Of a stretch of DNA of 10,780 bases, positions 1 through 7,212 are shown piece by piece. Positions within the stretch are counted from its first letter, which is position 1, and the number at the start of each line of letters is the position of its first letter. Both the position numbers and the translations under genes were made by a program. The stretch is taken from positions 1-10,780 of the forward strand of contig JAHFCY010000103.1 of the NCBI GenBank assembly GCA_023249255.1, in the 5' to 3' direction. The notes under the pieces were generated by a model. It was given only the letters and a program-made list of their open reading frames with translations, was not told the origin of the DNA and did no database searches. The DNA is from Candidatus Lindowiibacteriota bacterium. Lineage in GTDB: Bacteria > Lindowbacteria > 2-12-FULL-62-27.

Positions 1-43
1 TGGCGCCGGCCACATCCACATCCGAAATCTCCGAATCGAGTAG
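1..43 (+). CDS. Possible 3' end of an upstream gene (very uncertain)
   Basis: Reading from base 2, the frame gives GAGHIHIRNLRIE followed by TAG at 41-43. An alternating hydrophobic/basic ending of this kind is common at the last beta strand of secreted sugar-binding or beta-sandwich domains, which would fit the neighbourhood. The other two plus frames are also open for a similar distance (stops at 45-47 and 91-93), so the choice of frame is a guess based only on the look of the peptide. There are too few codons to assign a family. Confidence 0.2.
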   Translation, partial: GAGHIHIRNLRIE

Positions 44-76
44 ATGAAAAACAGGGGGGGATTTGAGGATGGGACA

Positions 77-210
77 CGGGGTCAGGCGTTGAATTGTTGA
101 ATTGTTCAGGTCTATCAAAAAGGCTTAGGGGAATGAGAATCATGGATTTTGGCAGGTTCAACTGTGTCAAATCGCCAAAAATTTACTCAACAATTCAACG
201 CCTGACCCCG
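77..210. repeat. 24-bp perfect inverted repeat flanking 86 bp (MITE/REP-like element)
   Basis: Bases 77-100 are the exact reverse complement of 187-210, with no mismatch over 24 bp; the pairing breaks on both sides. The left arm runs into a short tandem repeat of GTTGAATT (88-103, then GTT). The 86-bp interior has a second, 7-bp inverted repeat (TTTTGGC 147-153 / GCCAAAA 174-180) and no ORF. Arms containing GGTCAGGCGTTGAATT resemble, from memory, repeats scattered near REP-associated (RAYT, IS200/IS605-like) transposases in environmental bacteria; that link is inference. Transcribed, it would form a long hairpin and could also end the upstream transcript, though there is no U-tract. Confidence 0.6.
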
Positions 211-250
211 GACCCCTGTCGAAAATTTTCTCGAAATTTTTATTTTTCAC

Positions 251-279
251 TTGACACGTAAGCGTTTTCATCATAGAGT
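251..279 (+). promoter_or_regulatory. Sigma70-like promoter for the GH5 operon
   Basis: A consensus -35 box TTGACA (251-256) is followed by a 17-nt spacer and TAGAGT (274-279), which matches 4 of 6 of the -10 consensus. The DNA just upstream is AT-rich, as an UP-like region would be. Transcription would begin near 286, giving a leader of about 180 nt before the GH5 start codon. No mapping data are available, so the call rests on box quality and position. Confidence 0.5.
257..270 (+). promoter_or_regulatory. Degenerate LacI/cre-like operator inside the promoter spacer
   Basis: CGTAAGCGTTTTCA matches 11 of 14 bases of the perfect palindrome found at 425-438 and differs at one position from the cre pattern TGWNANCGNTNWCA. 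It lies exactly between the -35 and -10 boxes, where a bound repressor would block RNA polymerase. Alone it would be a weak call; it gains support from the two better copies upstream of genes in this window. Confidence 0.45.
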
Positions 280-386
280 CCACTGACATGATTAATCTCA
301 TTAAAAGGTGGGAGTGTTCCGCTCTTTTCAAATCGTAACGCTGAAATCATATGTAAAACGGTCATGGGTATAGGCCCGAAACGATG

Positions 387-424
387 GTTCCCGCCGCCGC
401 GGGGGATAGAGGGTTGCCGGGAAC
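387..424 (+). other. GC-rich hairpin in the 5' leader, abutting the operator
   Basis: GTTCCCG (387-393) pairs perfectly with CGGGAAC (418-424), enclosing a 24-nt GC-rich loop. The right arm ends at 424 and the operator starts at 425. It has no U-run, so it is not an intrinsic terminator, and I do not recognise a known riboswitch. It could shape the mRNA leader or be chance in GC-rich DNA. Confidence 0.3.
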
Positions 425-438
425 TGTAAGCGCTTACA
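425..438 (+). promoter_or_regulatory. Perfect 14-bp LacI-family operator
   Basis: TGTAAGCGCTTACA is a perfect palindrome with the central CG typical of LacI/GalR-family operators, and it fits the cre consensus TGWNANCGNTNWCA at every position. It lies about 30 nt upstream of the GH5 start codon and about 150 nt downstream of the predicted promoter. Repression could therefore act by roadblock, by looping with the 257-270 site, or on an unrecognised nearer promoter. The family of the binding protein is inferred from the motif; no LacI-family gene is in the window. Confidence 0.8.
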
Positions 439-469
439 ACATCGAGCGAACAAAAAGGGGATGCCCCCA

Positions 470-2848
470 ATGACTCGGACGAGCCGGGATTCGAAAAATT
501 CAAAGACAGATTGCGGAAGTACGCCTGGGTTGATGCGGGTTTGGCTGTTTCTGGTTCTTGCCTTCCTTTTTTTTGGAGTTACCACTTCACTTGCCTCCGA
601 TTACCTGCACGTCATCGGCAACCGGGTTTACGACGAAAATAATACCGAGGTCCAACTGACCGGAGTGAACTGGTTTGGATTTGAAACCACCGACTTCGTC
701 CTCAATGGCCTCTGGGCCCGGAACATGAACAGCATGTTCGATCAGATCGCAAGTTTGGGATTCAACGTGGTACGCGTGCCCCTCTCGAGCGAATTCATCA
801 AAAAAGTCCGGACGGGACAGACCGTCATGCCCGGAAAGAGCAAAATCAACAAAACCCTCAACCCGGATCTGGTCAACAAAACATCCATCGCAATCCTCGA
901 CCAGGCCATCGCCTACTGCCGGACGATCGGACTGAAAGTCATTCTGGATATGCATCGGACGCCGGCGTCCGGCATGATCGACCTCTGGTATAATTCCACT
1001 TATACGGAAGAAGACTGGATGCAAAACTGGGAGTGGCTGGCGAACCGCTACAAAGGCAACGACGCCGTGATCGGCGCGGACTTGTTCAACGAACCGCATG
1101 GCGTGGCTCGTTGGGACGGAAGCAATTCGCCGACCGACTGGCATCGGGCATCGCAAACCTGCGGCAACCGTGTCCTGGCCGTCGAACCGAACTGGCTGAT
1201 TTTTGTCGAGGGCGTCGAGACGCCGGACGCGGTCGATTACAGCTGGTGGGGCGGGAACCTCAAGGGCGTCAACAATTATCCCGTCAATCTCAACCGCCCG
1301 GAAAAACTTGTGTATTCGCCGCATGAATACGGCCCGGCCATCTACAATCAGTGGTGGTTCCACAACGGCGGCTTTGATTATCAGTCCTTGTATAACGATC
1401 ACTGGAATCCCCAGTGGCTTTTCATCAATGACCGGGCTGACGTCCATCCGATCCTGATCGGCGAGTGGGGCGGCAAAGAATACGACCTTACATCGGCCAG
1501 CGGGCGCTGGTTCAATTACCTCGTCCAGCTCATCGTCAACAAACGGCTCAATCACACGTTCTGGTGCTGGAACCCGAACAGCGGTGACACGGGCGGAGTT
1601 CTCAATGCCGACTGGACGACGGTCGACTGGGGGAAATACAACGTCCTCAAAGCGACCCTCTTTGGCCATGGTTTAAGCCACACGGTGGGCCTTGGCGGCG
1701 GCGCGCCGTGGTCGGGGTTTGGTGATCCCGGCCCAAAAGTCATGGCGTCGACGGACGAGGGGAAGGGGTTCGAAGCGAAAAACGTTCTCGACGCTAATCT
1801 GTCCACCCGTTGGAGCTCGACCTTTTCCGACAACCAATGGATCTATATTGACTATCGATCTCCTCGCACATTCAATCAGGTGAAACTCACATGGGAAGCG
1901 GCATACGGCAGGGCGTATGACATCCAGATTTCAAATGACGGCGTGACATGGACAACAATCGTGTCGCAGACCAATGGCGACGGTGGAGTGGACCTCTACG
2001 ACGTGGGGCTTCGCTCGGCTCGATTTGCGCGGATGTTCGGGATTCAGAGGGCGACCTCGTACGGATATTCATTGTATGAATTTCAAACCAGCACCATCTA
2101 TCCGGTGATCACGGAGTCATCGGTCGAATCTCCCGACAAAAGCGGCGCTAAAGCTTTTGACGGCGACCTCGCGACTCGATGGGCGTCGCAGTGGTCCGAT
2201 CCGCAATGGATTCAAATCGACTATGGGACTCCGACAAAATTCAATCAAGCGACGATCAACTGGGAAGCAGCCTATGCCAAATCCTACAAAATCCAGGTTT
2301 CGAATGACGCTGCCACTTGGACCGATGTCTTTTACACGAGCACGGGAGACGGCGGTCAGGATGTCATCACGCTACCCCTGACGACCTCGCGATACGTCCG
2401 TCTCTACGGTTTTGAGCGCGGCTCGGGATACGGATACTCGGTCTGGGAAATGAAAATCGAAAACACCACCAACTACGCCCTCGGCAAGCCTTCTTCGGCG
2501 TCGTCGGTTCAGGGCGCGGGCACCGAGTCGGACAAGGCGTTTGACGGTGACGGCGGGACGCGCTGGTCATCCACTTGGAACGATTCGCAGTGGATCCAAG
2601 TTGATCTCGGAGCGCCCCAGTCCATCAATCGCGTCATTTTAAACTGGGAGTATGCCTACGGTCAGATCTATCTCATCCAGACGTCAAACGATGGTACGGC
2701 GTGGTCGACTGCCGTGGCGGTCTCGAACGGTGACGGCGGAATTGACGACGTTTCGTTCCCGTCCGTGAGCGCCCGGTTCATCCGGATGTTCGGCCTCGTG
2801 CGAGGCACGCCGTACGGATTTTCGCTCTGGGAATTTCAGGTCCAGTGA
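470..2848 (+). CDS. Secreted GH5_1-like endo-beta-1,4-glucanase with three F5/8 type C modules
   Basis: Predicted to cut internal beta-1,4 bonds of cellulose or related beta-glucans outside the cell. Residues are numbered from the alternative ATG at 461. A signal peptide (hydrophobic 27-45, VWLFLVLAFLFFGV, ending near LAS/DY) leads into a GH5 domain (about 50-402). The GH5 residues are visible: R105, H165 (ILDMHR), N210-E211-P212 with E211 as acid/base, H288 and Y290 (YSPHEYGP), E335 (IGEWGG) as nucleophile, W369 (FWCWNPNSGDTGG). Motifs such as GVNWFGFET and FVEGVE resemble Acidothermus E1, the GH5_1 type. Three F5/8C modules follow (about 425-545, 546-668, 669-795), each with a TRW(S/A)S...QWI segment. 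ATG 470 is chosen because AAGGGG (455-460) lies 9 nt upstream; 461 is too close. ATG 533 would give a compact signal peptide but lacks a good RBS. Likely first gene of an operon with the 2969 gene. Substrate is inferred, not shown. Confidence 0.9.
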   Translation: MTRTSRDSKNSKTDCGSTPGLMRVWLFLVLAFLFFGVTTSLASDYLHVIGNRVYDENNTEVQLTGVNWFGFETTDFVLNGLWARNMNSMFDQIASLGFNVVRVPLSSEFIKKVRTGQTVMPGKSKINKTLNPDLVNKTSIAILDQAIAYCRTIGLKVILDMHRTPASGMIDLWYNSTYTEEDWMQNWEWLANRYKGNDAVIGADLFNEPHGVARWDGSNSPTDWHRASQTCGNRVLAVEPNWLIFVEGVETPDAVDYSWWGGNLKGVNNYPVNLNRPEKLVYSPHEYGPAIYNQWWFHNGGFDYQSLYNDHWNPQWLFINDRADVHPILIGEWGGKEYDLTSASGRWFNYLVQLIVNKRLNHTFWCWNPNSGDTGGVLNADWTTVDWGKYNVLKATLFGHGLSHTVGLGGGAPWSGFGDPGPKVMASTDEGKGFEAKNVLDANLSTRWSSTFSDNQWIYIDYRSPRTFNQVKLTWEAAYGRAYDIQISNDGVTWTTIVSQTNGDGGVDLYDVGLRSARFARMFGIQRATSYGYSLYEFQTSTIYPVITESSVESPDKSGAKAFDGDLATRWASQWSDPQWIQIDYGTPTKFNQATINWEAAYAKSYKIQVSNDAATWTDVFYTSTGDGGQDVITLPLTTSRYVRLYGFERGSGYGYSVWEMKIENTTNYALGKPSSASSVQGAGTESDKAFDGDGGTRWSSTWNDSQWIQVDLGAPQSINRVILNWEYAYGQIYLIQTSNDGTAWSTAVAVSNGDGGIDDVSFPSVSARFIRMFGLVRGTPYGFSLWEFQVQ

Positions 2849-2874
2849 AGTAAACAAAAAAGGGGGATTAGTCC

Positions 2875-3012
2875 ATGGGGAACGAAAACGACTGGGTTTC
2901 GTGGTGGGAGGAGGAATTCTATTTTCTCGAATTACTCAGTTCTCTCAAGTTTCAGACGACGGCGGGGTGTGAGCCTCAACCGCAACAGATGGAATTCGTC
3001 GAAGCGATCTGA
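2875..3012 (+). CDS. Small 45-aa ORF overlapping the start of the next gene
   Basis: ATG at 2875 is preceded by AGGGGG (2861-2866) at a spacing of 8 nt, the best ribosome binding site in this intergenic region. The ORF runs 45 codons to TGA at 3010-3012 and encodes an acidic, aromatic-rich peptide beginning MGNENDWVSWWEEEFYFLELL. It has no signal peptide and I do not recognise it. It overlaps the first 44 nt of the downstream gene (GTG 2969, different frame), which itself has a poor RBS. It may therefore be a translated leader that couples translation of the large gene to the GH5 gene, or a chance frame; its length alone is not convincing. Confidence 0.4.
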   Translation: MGNENDWVSWWEEEFYFLELLSSLKFQTTAGCEPQPQQMEFVEAI

Positions 3013-6000
3013 CCGCGCCGTTCTGACTTTTATCGCGATTTTTCTTTCCGTTCTGACGTTTGCCATGTCCGGGCCGGCCGCCGCCGCCATGACCGCGACG
3101 GCTTCCACCGAGGACAACGCCGACCTTGCGGCCTCGCGAGCGGTCGACGGCGACATGGGCACGCGGTGGTCGAGCAAATTCCAGGACAACCAGTGGCTGG
3201 AGATCGACCTCGGCGCATCTCGCACGTTTGCCGGCCTCACGATCTACTGGGAGCCCGCCTACACCAAAGAATACGACATTCTTGTTTCGAACGACCGCGC
3301 CGATTGGAAAAAAGTCTATTCGACCCAGGTCGGCAGCGGCGGCACGGAGACGGTTCGATTTCCCAACCAGACCGCCCGGTACATCAAGATCGATTGCCGA
3401 AAGCGCGCTACCGACTGGGGCAACTCGATTTTTGAAGTCAAAGTGATTGAGGCGTCGGCATCGTCAGCGTCCGCACCGGGCGGCGCGCAGGCAGTCGATG
3501 ATTTTGAATCGACTGATGGCTGGGGCGAAATCAAATCCCAGGGTGTCGATTATCACCTCTCGTCGGAACCCGGTCTCAAAGGGTCCGCGCTTGGAATGAA
3601 TTTTGAATTTCCCGCTCCGATCGGCTATGTCGTCGCCGGCAAAGACATGCCGCTCAATCTCCCGGATGATTACAAATTCACGTTTTCCATCAAAGGCGAC
3701 GCACCGGAAAACACGCTCGAATTCAAGTTGATTGACGCGGCCGGCAACACCTACTGGAAAAAATTCGAGGAGTTTGAATTCACAAAAGACTGGAAAGAGG
3801 TCGCAATCCGGAAAAAACAGATCGCTTTCGCTTGGGGCCCGTCCGGCGGCGGCGCGATCCGGGATGTTGCTCGGATCGAGTTCGCCGTCTCGTGTGGCAA
3901 GGGCGGCAAAGGGCAGGTGCTGATCGACGAACTTCAACTGGTCGATCTCTCCACGGACAAGACGCAATACTCCATGACCGCGACGGCGTCGTCCTCCGAG
4001 AAGGACGAGTTCAACGCGTCCCGCGCGGTCGACGGCGACATGGGCACTCGATGGTCGAGCAACTTCGAGGACAGCCAGTGGCTTGAATTGGATCTCGGGG
4101 AAGTCCGGGATTTCGTCGGCATGGTGATTCACTGGGAGAATGCATATCCAAAAGTTTACGGCGTTTTGATTTCAAATGACCGGACGGAATGGATCCAAGT
4201 CTATTCAACGCAGAATTTTGACGGCGGCACAGCCGACCTCTATTTCAAAAAACGATCTGCGCGGTACATCAAAATCGAGGCTGTCCAGCGCGCGACCGGA
4301 TGGGGAAATTCGATCTGGGAAATCGAACTGAAAGGCCCGGAGGACGAAGTCCGGATGAAGGCGTCAACGTCTGTCCAGCCGGCGGAAAACGCGCTGGATG
4401 GCGACCGAGGCACCTTTTGGCACAGCGATCCGGCGGATGACCAGTGGATCATGTTCAACCTGAACCGCGATCGGGATATCGGATCGATCTCGATTTTCTG
4501 GGACGACGATTTTGCAAAATCATACGAAGTTCTATTTTCCCCGGATCTTAAAAATTGGACCCGTTATTATTCGACCAAACGGGGGAACGGCGACCGGGAT
4601 CGGCTGGTGTTCAAGGATCTCGAAGCCCGCTACGTCAAAATCCGTTGCATGGAAAGCAGCGCCAAAAATGGCTATGGCATCCAGGAGATTGAAGTGAAGG
4701 GATCCGAATATTCCGGAGACAAGAATTCCTACTACGAGATTGCGGCGGAAGAGGCGCCGAAGGGGCATTATCCAAAATATTTTTTGAAGACCCAGACCTA
4801 CTGGACGGTGGTCGGCGTGAGCGAGGACAAGGAGGAAGCGCTAATCAATGAAGAGGGGGCGTTTGAGGTCGGCCGGGAGCAATTTTCGGTCGAACCGTTC
4901 CTGTATTTGAATGAGAAACTCATCACGTGGGCTGATGTTTCCACGTCCCAGTCTCTCGAAAAGGAATATCTACCGATTCCCCAAGTCAGATGGGATCACA
5001 CGGATGTGAAATTGGACGTCAAACTGTTCGCGCACGGCCCGGCCGACGCGTCTTCGATCTACGCGACGTACCGGATCACGAACGACTCGACTGACCGAAA
5101 ACACGGGAAACTCTTTCTGGCCGTCCGGCCGTTTCAGGTCAACCCGCCGTGGCAGACGTTGAACCAGAAAGGCGGCGTGGCGAAAATTTCCAAAATCGAC
5201 TATGACGGCGATGTCGTCACGGTGAACGGGCAGAAGAAGATCATTCCGCTGGTGCGGCCCTCTGCCGTCGGTGTCGCCAGGTTGGATGCCGGAGACGTGA
5301 CGGAATGGCTGGATCATGGATCGGTCCCGCCGGACAAGTCCGCCGCCGATCCCGAAGGGTTGGCGTCCGGTGCGCTTGAGTTTCCATTCGATCTGGCCGC
5401 CGGAGAATCGGCGGACGTGGAGTTGGTGATTCCATTTCATGAAATCGGGCCGGGACTGGAAGCGAATGAAGAGCCGTCCGCCGCCGCGTCAATTATCCAG
5501 AGCCGTCTGAAGGAAACGACCAACTGGTGGGACCAGCGGTTGAGCCGGGTGGAATTCAAAGTTCAGGCGAAGGCCCAAAAATTCATCAACACCTTGAAAT
5601 CGAACCTCGCCTACATTTTCATCAACCGGGACGGATACCGCTTCCAGCCGGGATCGCGATCGTACCTGCGGTCCTGGATCCGCGACGGCGCCATGACGTC
5701 GTCCGCGATGCTCCGCATCGGAAACATCAAGGAGGTGAAAGAGTATCTGACGTGGTACGCGCCGAATATTTTTCCGGACGGCCGCGTGCCATGCGTCGTG
5801 GATGATCGCGGCGCCGACGGCACGCCTGAAAACGACTCGAACGGCGAATTCATCTACGCGTTTTTGCAGTATTACTATTTTACGAAGGACCGCGCGTTTT
5901 TGGAGGAGCATTTTCCGCAGATCCAGAAGGCGGCGGATTTCATCATTCAGATGCGAAATTCCCGGAAGACCGACGAATTCAAAAACGGCCCGGACGAAAA

Positions 6001-6946
6001 GCGGATGCTTTACGGTCTCGTCCAGGAATCGATCAGCCACGAGGGATATTCCGCCAAGCCGATGCACTCGCACTGGGACAATTTTTTTGCGCTTAAAGGA
6101 CTCAAGGACGCGGCGACGATTTGCGGGATTCTCGGCCGCGCCGATCTGGCCGAAAAATATCGGAACGAGGTCGAGGATTACCGAAAATGTCTCTATGATT
6201 CGATGAAACTTACCATGAAGATCAAAAATATCGATTTCATTCCCGGCTGTGCGGAGTTGGGAGACTTTGACGCGACGTCGACGTCGATCGGCATTTTTCC
6301 GTGCGAAGAACTCGGACATATCCCCCAGCCGGCGTTGAACAACACGTTCGACCGGTACGAGCAGGAATTGGAAAAACGCCTGAACCCGGCCAGCACTTGG
6401 GATGCTTACACGCCCTACGAAATCCGAAACGCCCGGACGTTCATGATCATGGGCCAAAAATCGCGGTCGATGGCGTTATTCGATTTCCTGTTTCACGACC
6501 AGAGACCGAACAACTGGAACCACTGGGCAGAGGTCGTCTGGCACAACCGGGACAACCCGAAATTCATCGGCGACATGCCGCACACGTGGATCGGCTCGGA
6601 CTACATCAACACCGTCCGGAGCATGTTTGTCTACGAGCGCGAGGAGGATCAGTCTTTGATTCTGGCGCAGGGCATCCCGGAGGATTGGCTGGCCGTCGGC
6701 GAGTTGGTCGGCATCGAAAAAGCGCCGACGTACTGGGGCAGTCTGAATTATTCCATGCAAAAATTAGATGACGGCCTGCACGTCAAAGTCTGGGGAGACG
6801 CGAAAGTTCCCGGTAAGATCATTTTAAAATCCCCGATCGACGCGCCGATCCGGTCAGTCGAGATCAACGGATCAGATTCGAAGGACTTCAGCCCGGCTGA
6901 AATCTACTTCACGACCCTGCCGGTGGAGTTGAAAATCGTCTATTGA
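2969..6946 (+). CDS. Secreted multi-module six-hairpin glycosidase-like protein with F5/8C and CIA30-like modules
   Basis: A 1325-residue exported protein, probably a glycoside hydrolase of unassigned specificity. A basic n-region and hydrophobic core (17-32) end near PAAAA/MT, about residue 40. Modules in order: F5/8C (41-160); CIA30/CBM11-like beta-sandwich (about 175-327, AVDDFES...LIDELQLVDL); F5/8C (335-456); a diverged F5/8C (460-578); a beta-rich region like the N-terminal supersandwich of clan-L-type enzymes (about 590-860); an (alpha/alpha)6-type catalytic region (about 870-1240) with conserved-looking segments SWIRDGA (902-908), SISHEGYSAKPMHSHWDNFF (1022-1041), DFDATSTSIG, DMPHTWIGSDY; and a C-terminal beta domain. 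Acidic residues D906, E1025 and D1037 are candidate catalytic positions, by inference only. Start is GTG 2969, giving a normal signal peptide; its own RBS (GGCGGGG, 1 nt away) is poor. Follows the GH5 gene by 120 nt with no promoter seen, so co-transcription is likely. Confidence 0.85.
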   Translation: MSLNRNRWNSSKRSDRAVLTFIAIFLSVLTFAMSGPAAAAMTATASTEDNADLAASRAVDGDMGTRWSSKFQDNQWLEIDLGASRTFAGLTIYWEPAYTKEYDILVSNDRADWKKVYSTQVGSGGTETVRFPNQTARYIKIDCRKRATDWGNSIFEVKVIEASASSASAPGGAQAVDDFESTDGWGEIKSQGVDYHLSSEPGLKGSALGMNFEFPAPIGYVVAGKDMPLNLPDDYKFTFSIKGDAPENTLEFKLIDAAGNTYWKKFEEFEFTKDWKEVAIRKKQIAFAWGPSGGGAIRDVARIEFAVSCGKGGKGQVLIDELQLVDLSTDKTQYSMTATASSSEKDEFNASRAVDGDMGTRWSSNFEDSQWLELDLGEVRDFVGMVIHWENAYPKVYGVLISNDRTEWIQVYSTQNFDGGTADLYFKKRSARYIKIEAVQRATGWGNSIWEIELKGPEDEVRMKASTSVQPAENALDGDRGTFWHSDPADDQWIMFNLNRDRDIGSISIFWDDDFAKSYEVLFSPDLKNWTRYYSTKRGNGDRDRLVFKDLEARYVKIRCMESSAKNGYGIQEIEVKGSEYSGDKNSYYEIAAEEAPKGHYPKYFLKTQTYWTVVGVSEDKEEALINEEGAFEVGREQFSVEPFLYLNEKLITWADVSTSQSLEKEYLPIPQVRWDHTDVKLDVKLFAHGPADASSIYATYRITNDSTDRKHGKLFLAVRPFQVNPPWQTLNQKGGVAKISKIDYDGDVVTVNGQKKIIPLVRPSAVGVARLDAGDVTEWLDHGSVPPDKSAADPEGLASGALEFPFDLAAGESADVELVIPFHEIGPGLEANEEPSAAASIIQSRLKETTNWWDQRLSRVEFKVQAKAQKFINTLKSNLAYIFINRDGYRFQPGSRSYLRSWIRDGAMTSSAMLRIGNIKEVKEYLTWYAPNIFPDGRVPCVVDDRGADGTPENDSNGEFIYAFLQYYYFTKDRAFLEEHFPQIQKAADFIIQMRNSRKTDEFKNGPDEKRMLYGLVQESISHEGYSAKPMHSHWDNFFALKGLKDAATICGILGRADLAEKYRNEVEDYRKCLYDSMKLTMKIKNIDFIPGCAELGDFDATSTSIGIFPCEELGHIPQPALNNTFDRYEQELEKRLNPASTWDAYTPYEIRNARTFMIMGQKSRSMALFDFLFHDQRPNNWNHWAEVVWHNRDNPKFIGDMPHTWIGSDYINTVRSMFVYEREEDQSLILAQGIPEDWLAVGELVGIEKAPTYWGSLNYSMQKLDDGLHVKVWGDAKVPGKIILKSPIDAPIRSVEINGSDSKDFSPAEIYFTTLPVELKIVY
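3140..4047 (+). repeat. Duplicated F5/8C-coding segment within one gene
   Basis: Bases 3140-3162 and 4025-4047 are identical over 23 nt, at the core AVDGDMGT of the first and second F5/8C modules. Similarity continues on both sides at the protein level (MTATAS...SRAVDGDMGTRWSS in both). Identity in synonymous positions suggests the modules arose by a fairly recent internal duplication, or are kept alike by gene conversion. The two copies lie 885 nt (295 codons) apart, with the CIA30-like module between them. The third module of this protein is much more diverged. Confidence 0.7.
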
Positions 6947-6952
6947 GTTTGA

Positions 6953-7165
6953 TTAAACAACGGAAGGGCCGCGTCCGGGTTTGGGTCTCGGATCAGGAAT
7001 TTTGATCGTTCGTTCCGGGCTGACCGTCCATCCGGGCAGTTCATCCATTAATGTTGCGATATCGGTCGTGGACGATTCGACCAGAATCATCCTGGGCGCC
7101 GCGACATCCAGAATTTTTGCCCGCCTGGCGGCGCGGATTTTCCGAACGTGTGCGGCCGGCGTCAC
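6953..7165 (-). CDS. Small protein downstream of the S8 protease, propeptide/inhibitor I9-like
   Basis: A 70-codon frame from GTG 7165 to TAA at 6953-6955, lying 47 nt after the S8 stop on the same strand and ending 6 nt from the convergent gene. The segment PRMILVESS..DIATLMDELPGW.VSPE....PDPRPK has the beta-alpha-beta look of small subtilisin-propeptide-like (inhibitor I9-type) proteins, which act as chaperone or inhibitor of subtilases; this assignment is from pattern memory. The same frame is open upstream of the GTG and encodes QRFVLRYTGEG, which looks like the missing first strand of the fold. No ATG, GTG or TTG exists there; ATA at 7216 (7 nt after AGGGGA) or ATT at 7222 would restore it to 87 or 89 residues. 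The true start is unresolved, and an indel or sequence error is possible. Confidence 0.5.
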   Translation of the reverse strand: MTPAAHVRKIRAARRAKILDVAAPRMILVESSTTDIATLMDELPGWTVSPERTIKIPDPRPKPGRGPSVV

Positions 7166-7212
7166 GCCTTCACCCGTATACCGGAGTACAAATCGTTGCC
7201 GGGCTAACCGGA

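Larger units (their letters stand above)
44..460 (+). other. Non-coding upstream region of the cellulase operon
   Basis: This 417-base stretch holds no gene I can support. In order it contains a long inverted-repeat element (77-210), an AT-rich tract (about 221-250, including the palindrome GAAAATTTTC at 221-230), a sigma70-like promoter (251-279) with a degenerate operator in its spacer, a GC-rich hairpin (387-424), a perfect LacI-type operator (425-438) and the ribosome binding site of the GH5 gene (455-460). Two short minus-strand ORFs (503-240 and 585-328) cross it but look like chance frames. Confidence 0.7.

Noticed and set aside
340-424. Possible riboswitch in the GH5 leader
   Set aside because: I compared it by eye with GEMM (c-di-GMP), glycine and cobalamin patterns and found none of their conserved cores; only a simple hairpin remains.
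587-1669. 360-codon minus-strand ORF antisense to the GH5 domain
   Set aside because: It lies wholly opposite a well-supported catalytic domain; its peptide has no domain pattern and is the usual by-product of GC-biased codon positions.
3464-4132. 222-codon minus-strand ORF
   Set aside because: Opposite the CIA30-like and F5/8C modules, which are clearly coding on the plus strand.
5489-6457. 322-codon minus-strand ORF antisense to the six-hairpin region
   Set aside because: Shadow of the large plus-strand gene; rich in R, V and F without recognisable motifs or a ribosome binding site of note.
6947-6980. Intrinsic terminator between the convergent genes
   Set aside because: No GC-rich stem followed by a T-run on either strand; only 6 bases separate the two stop codons.
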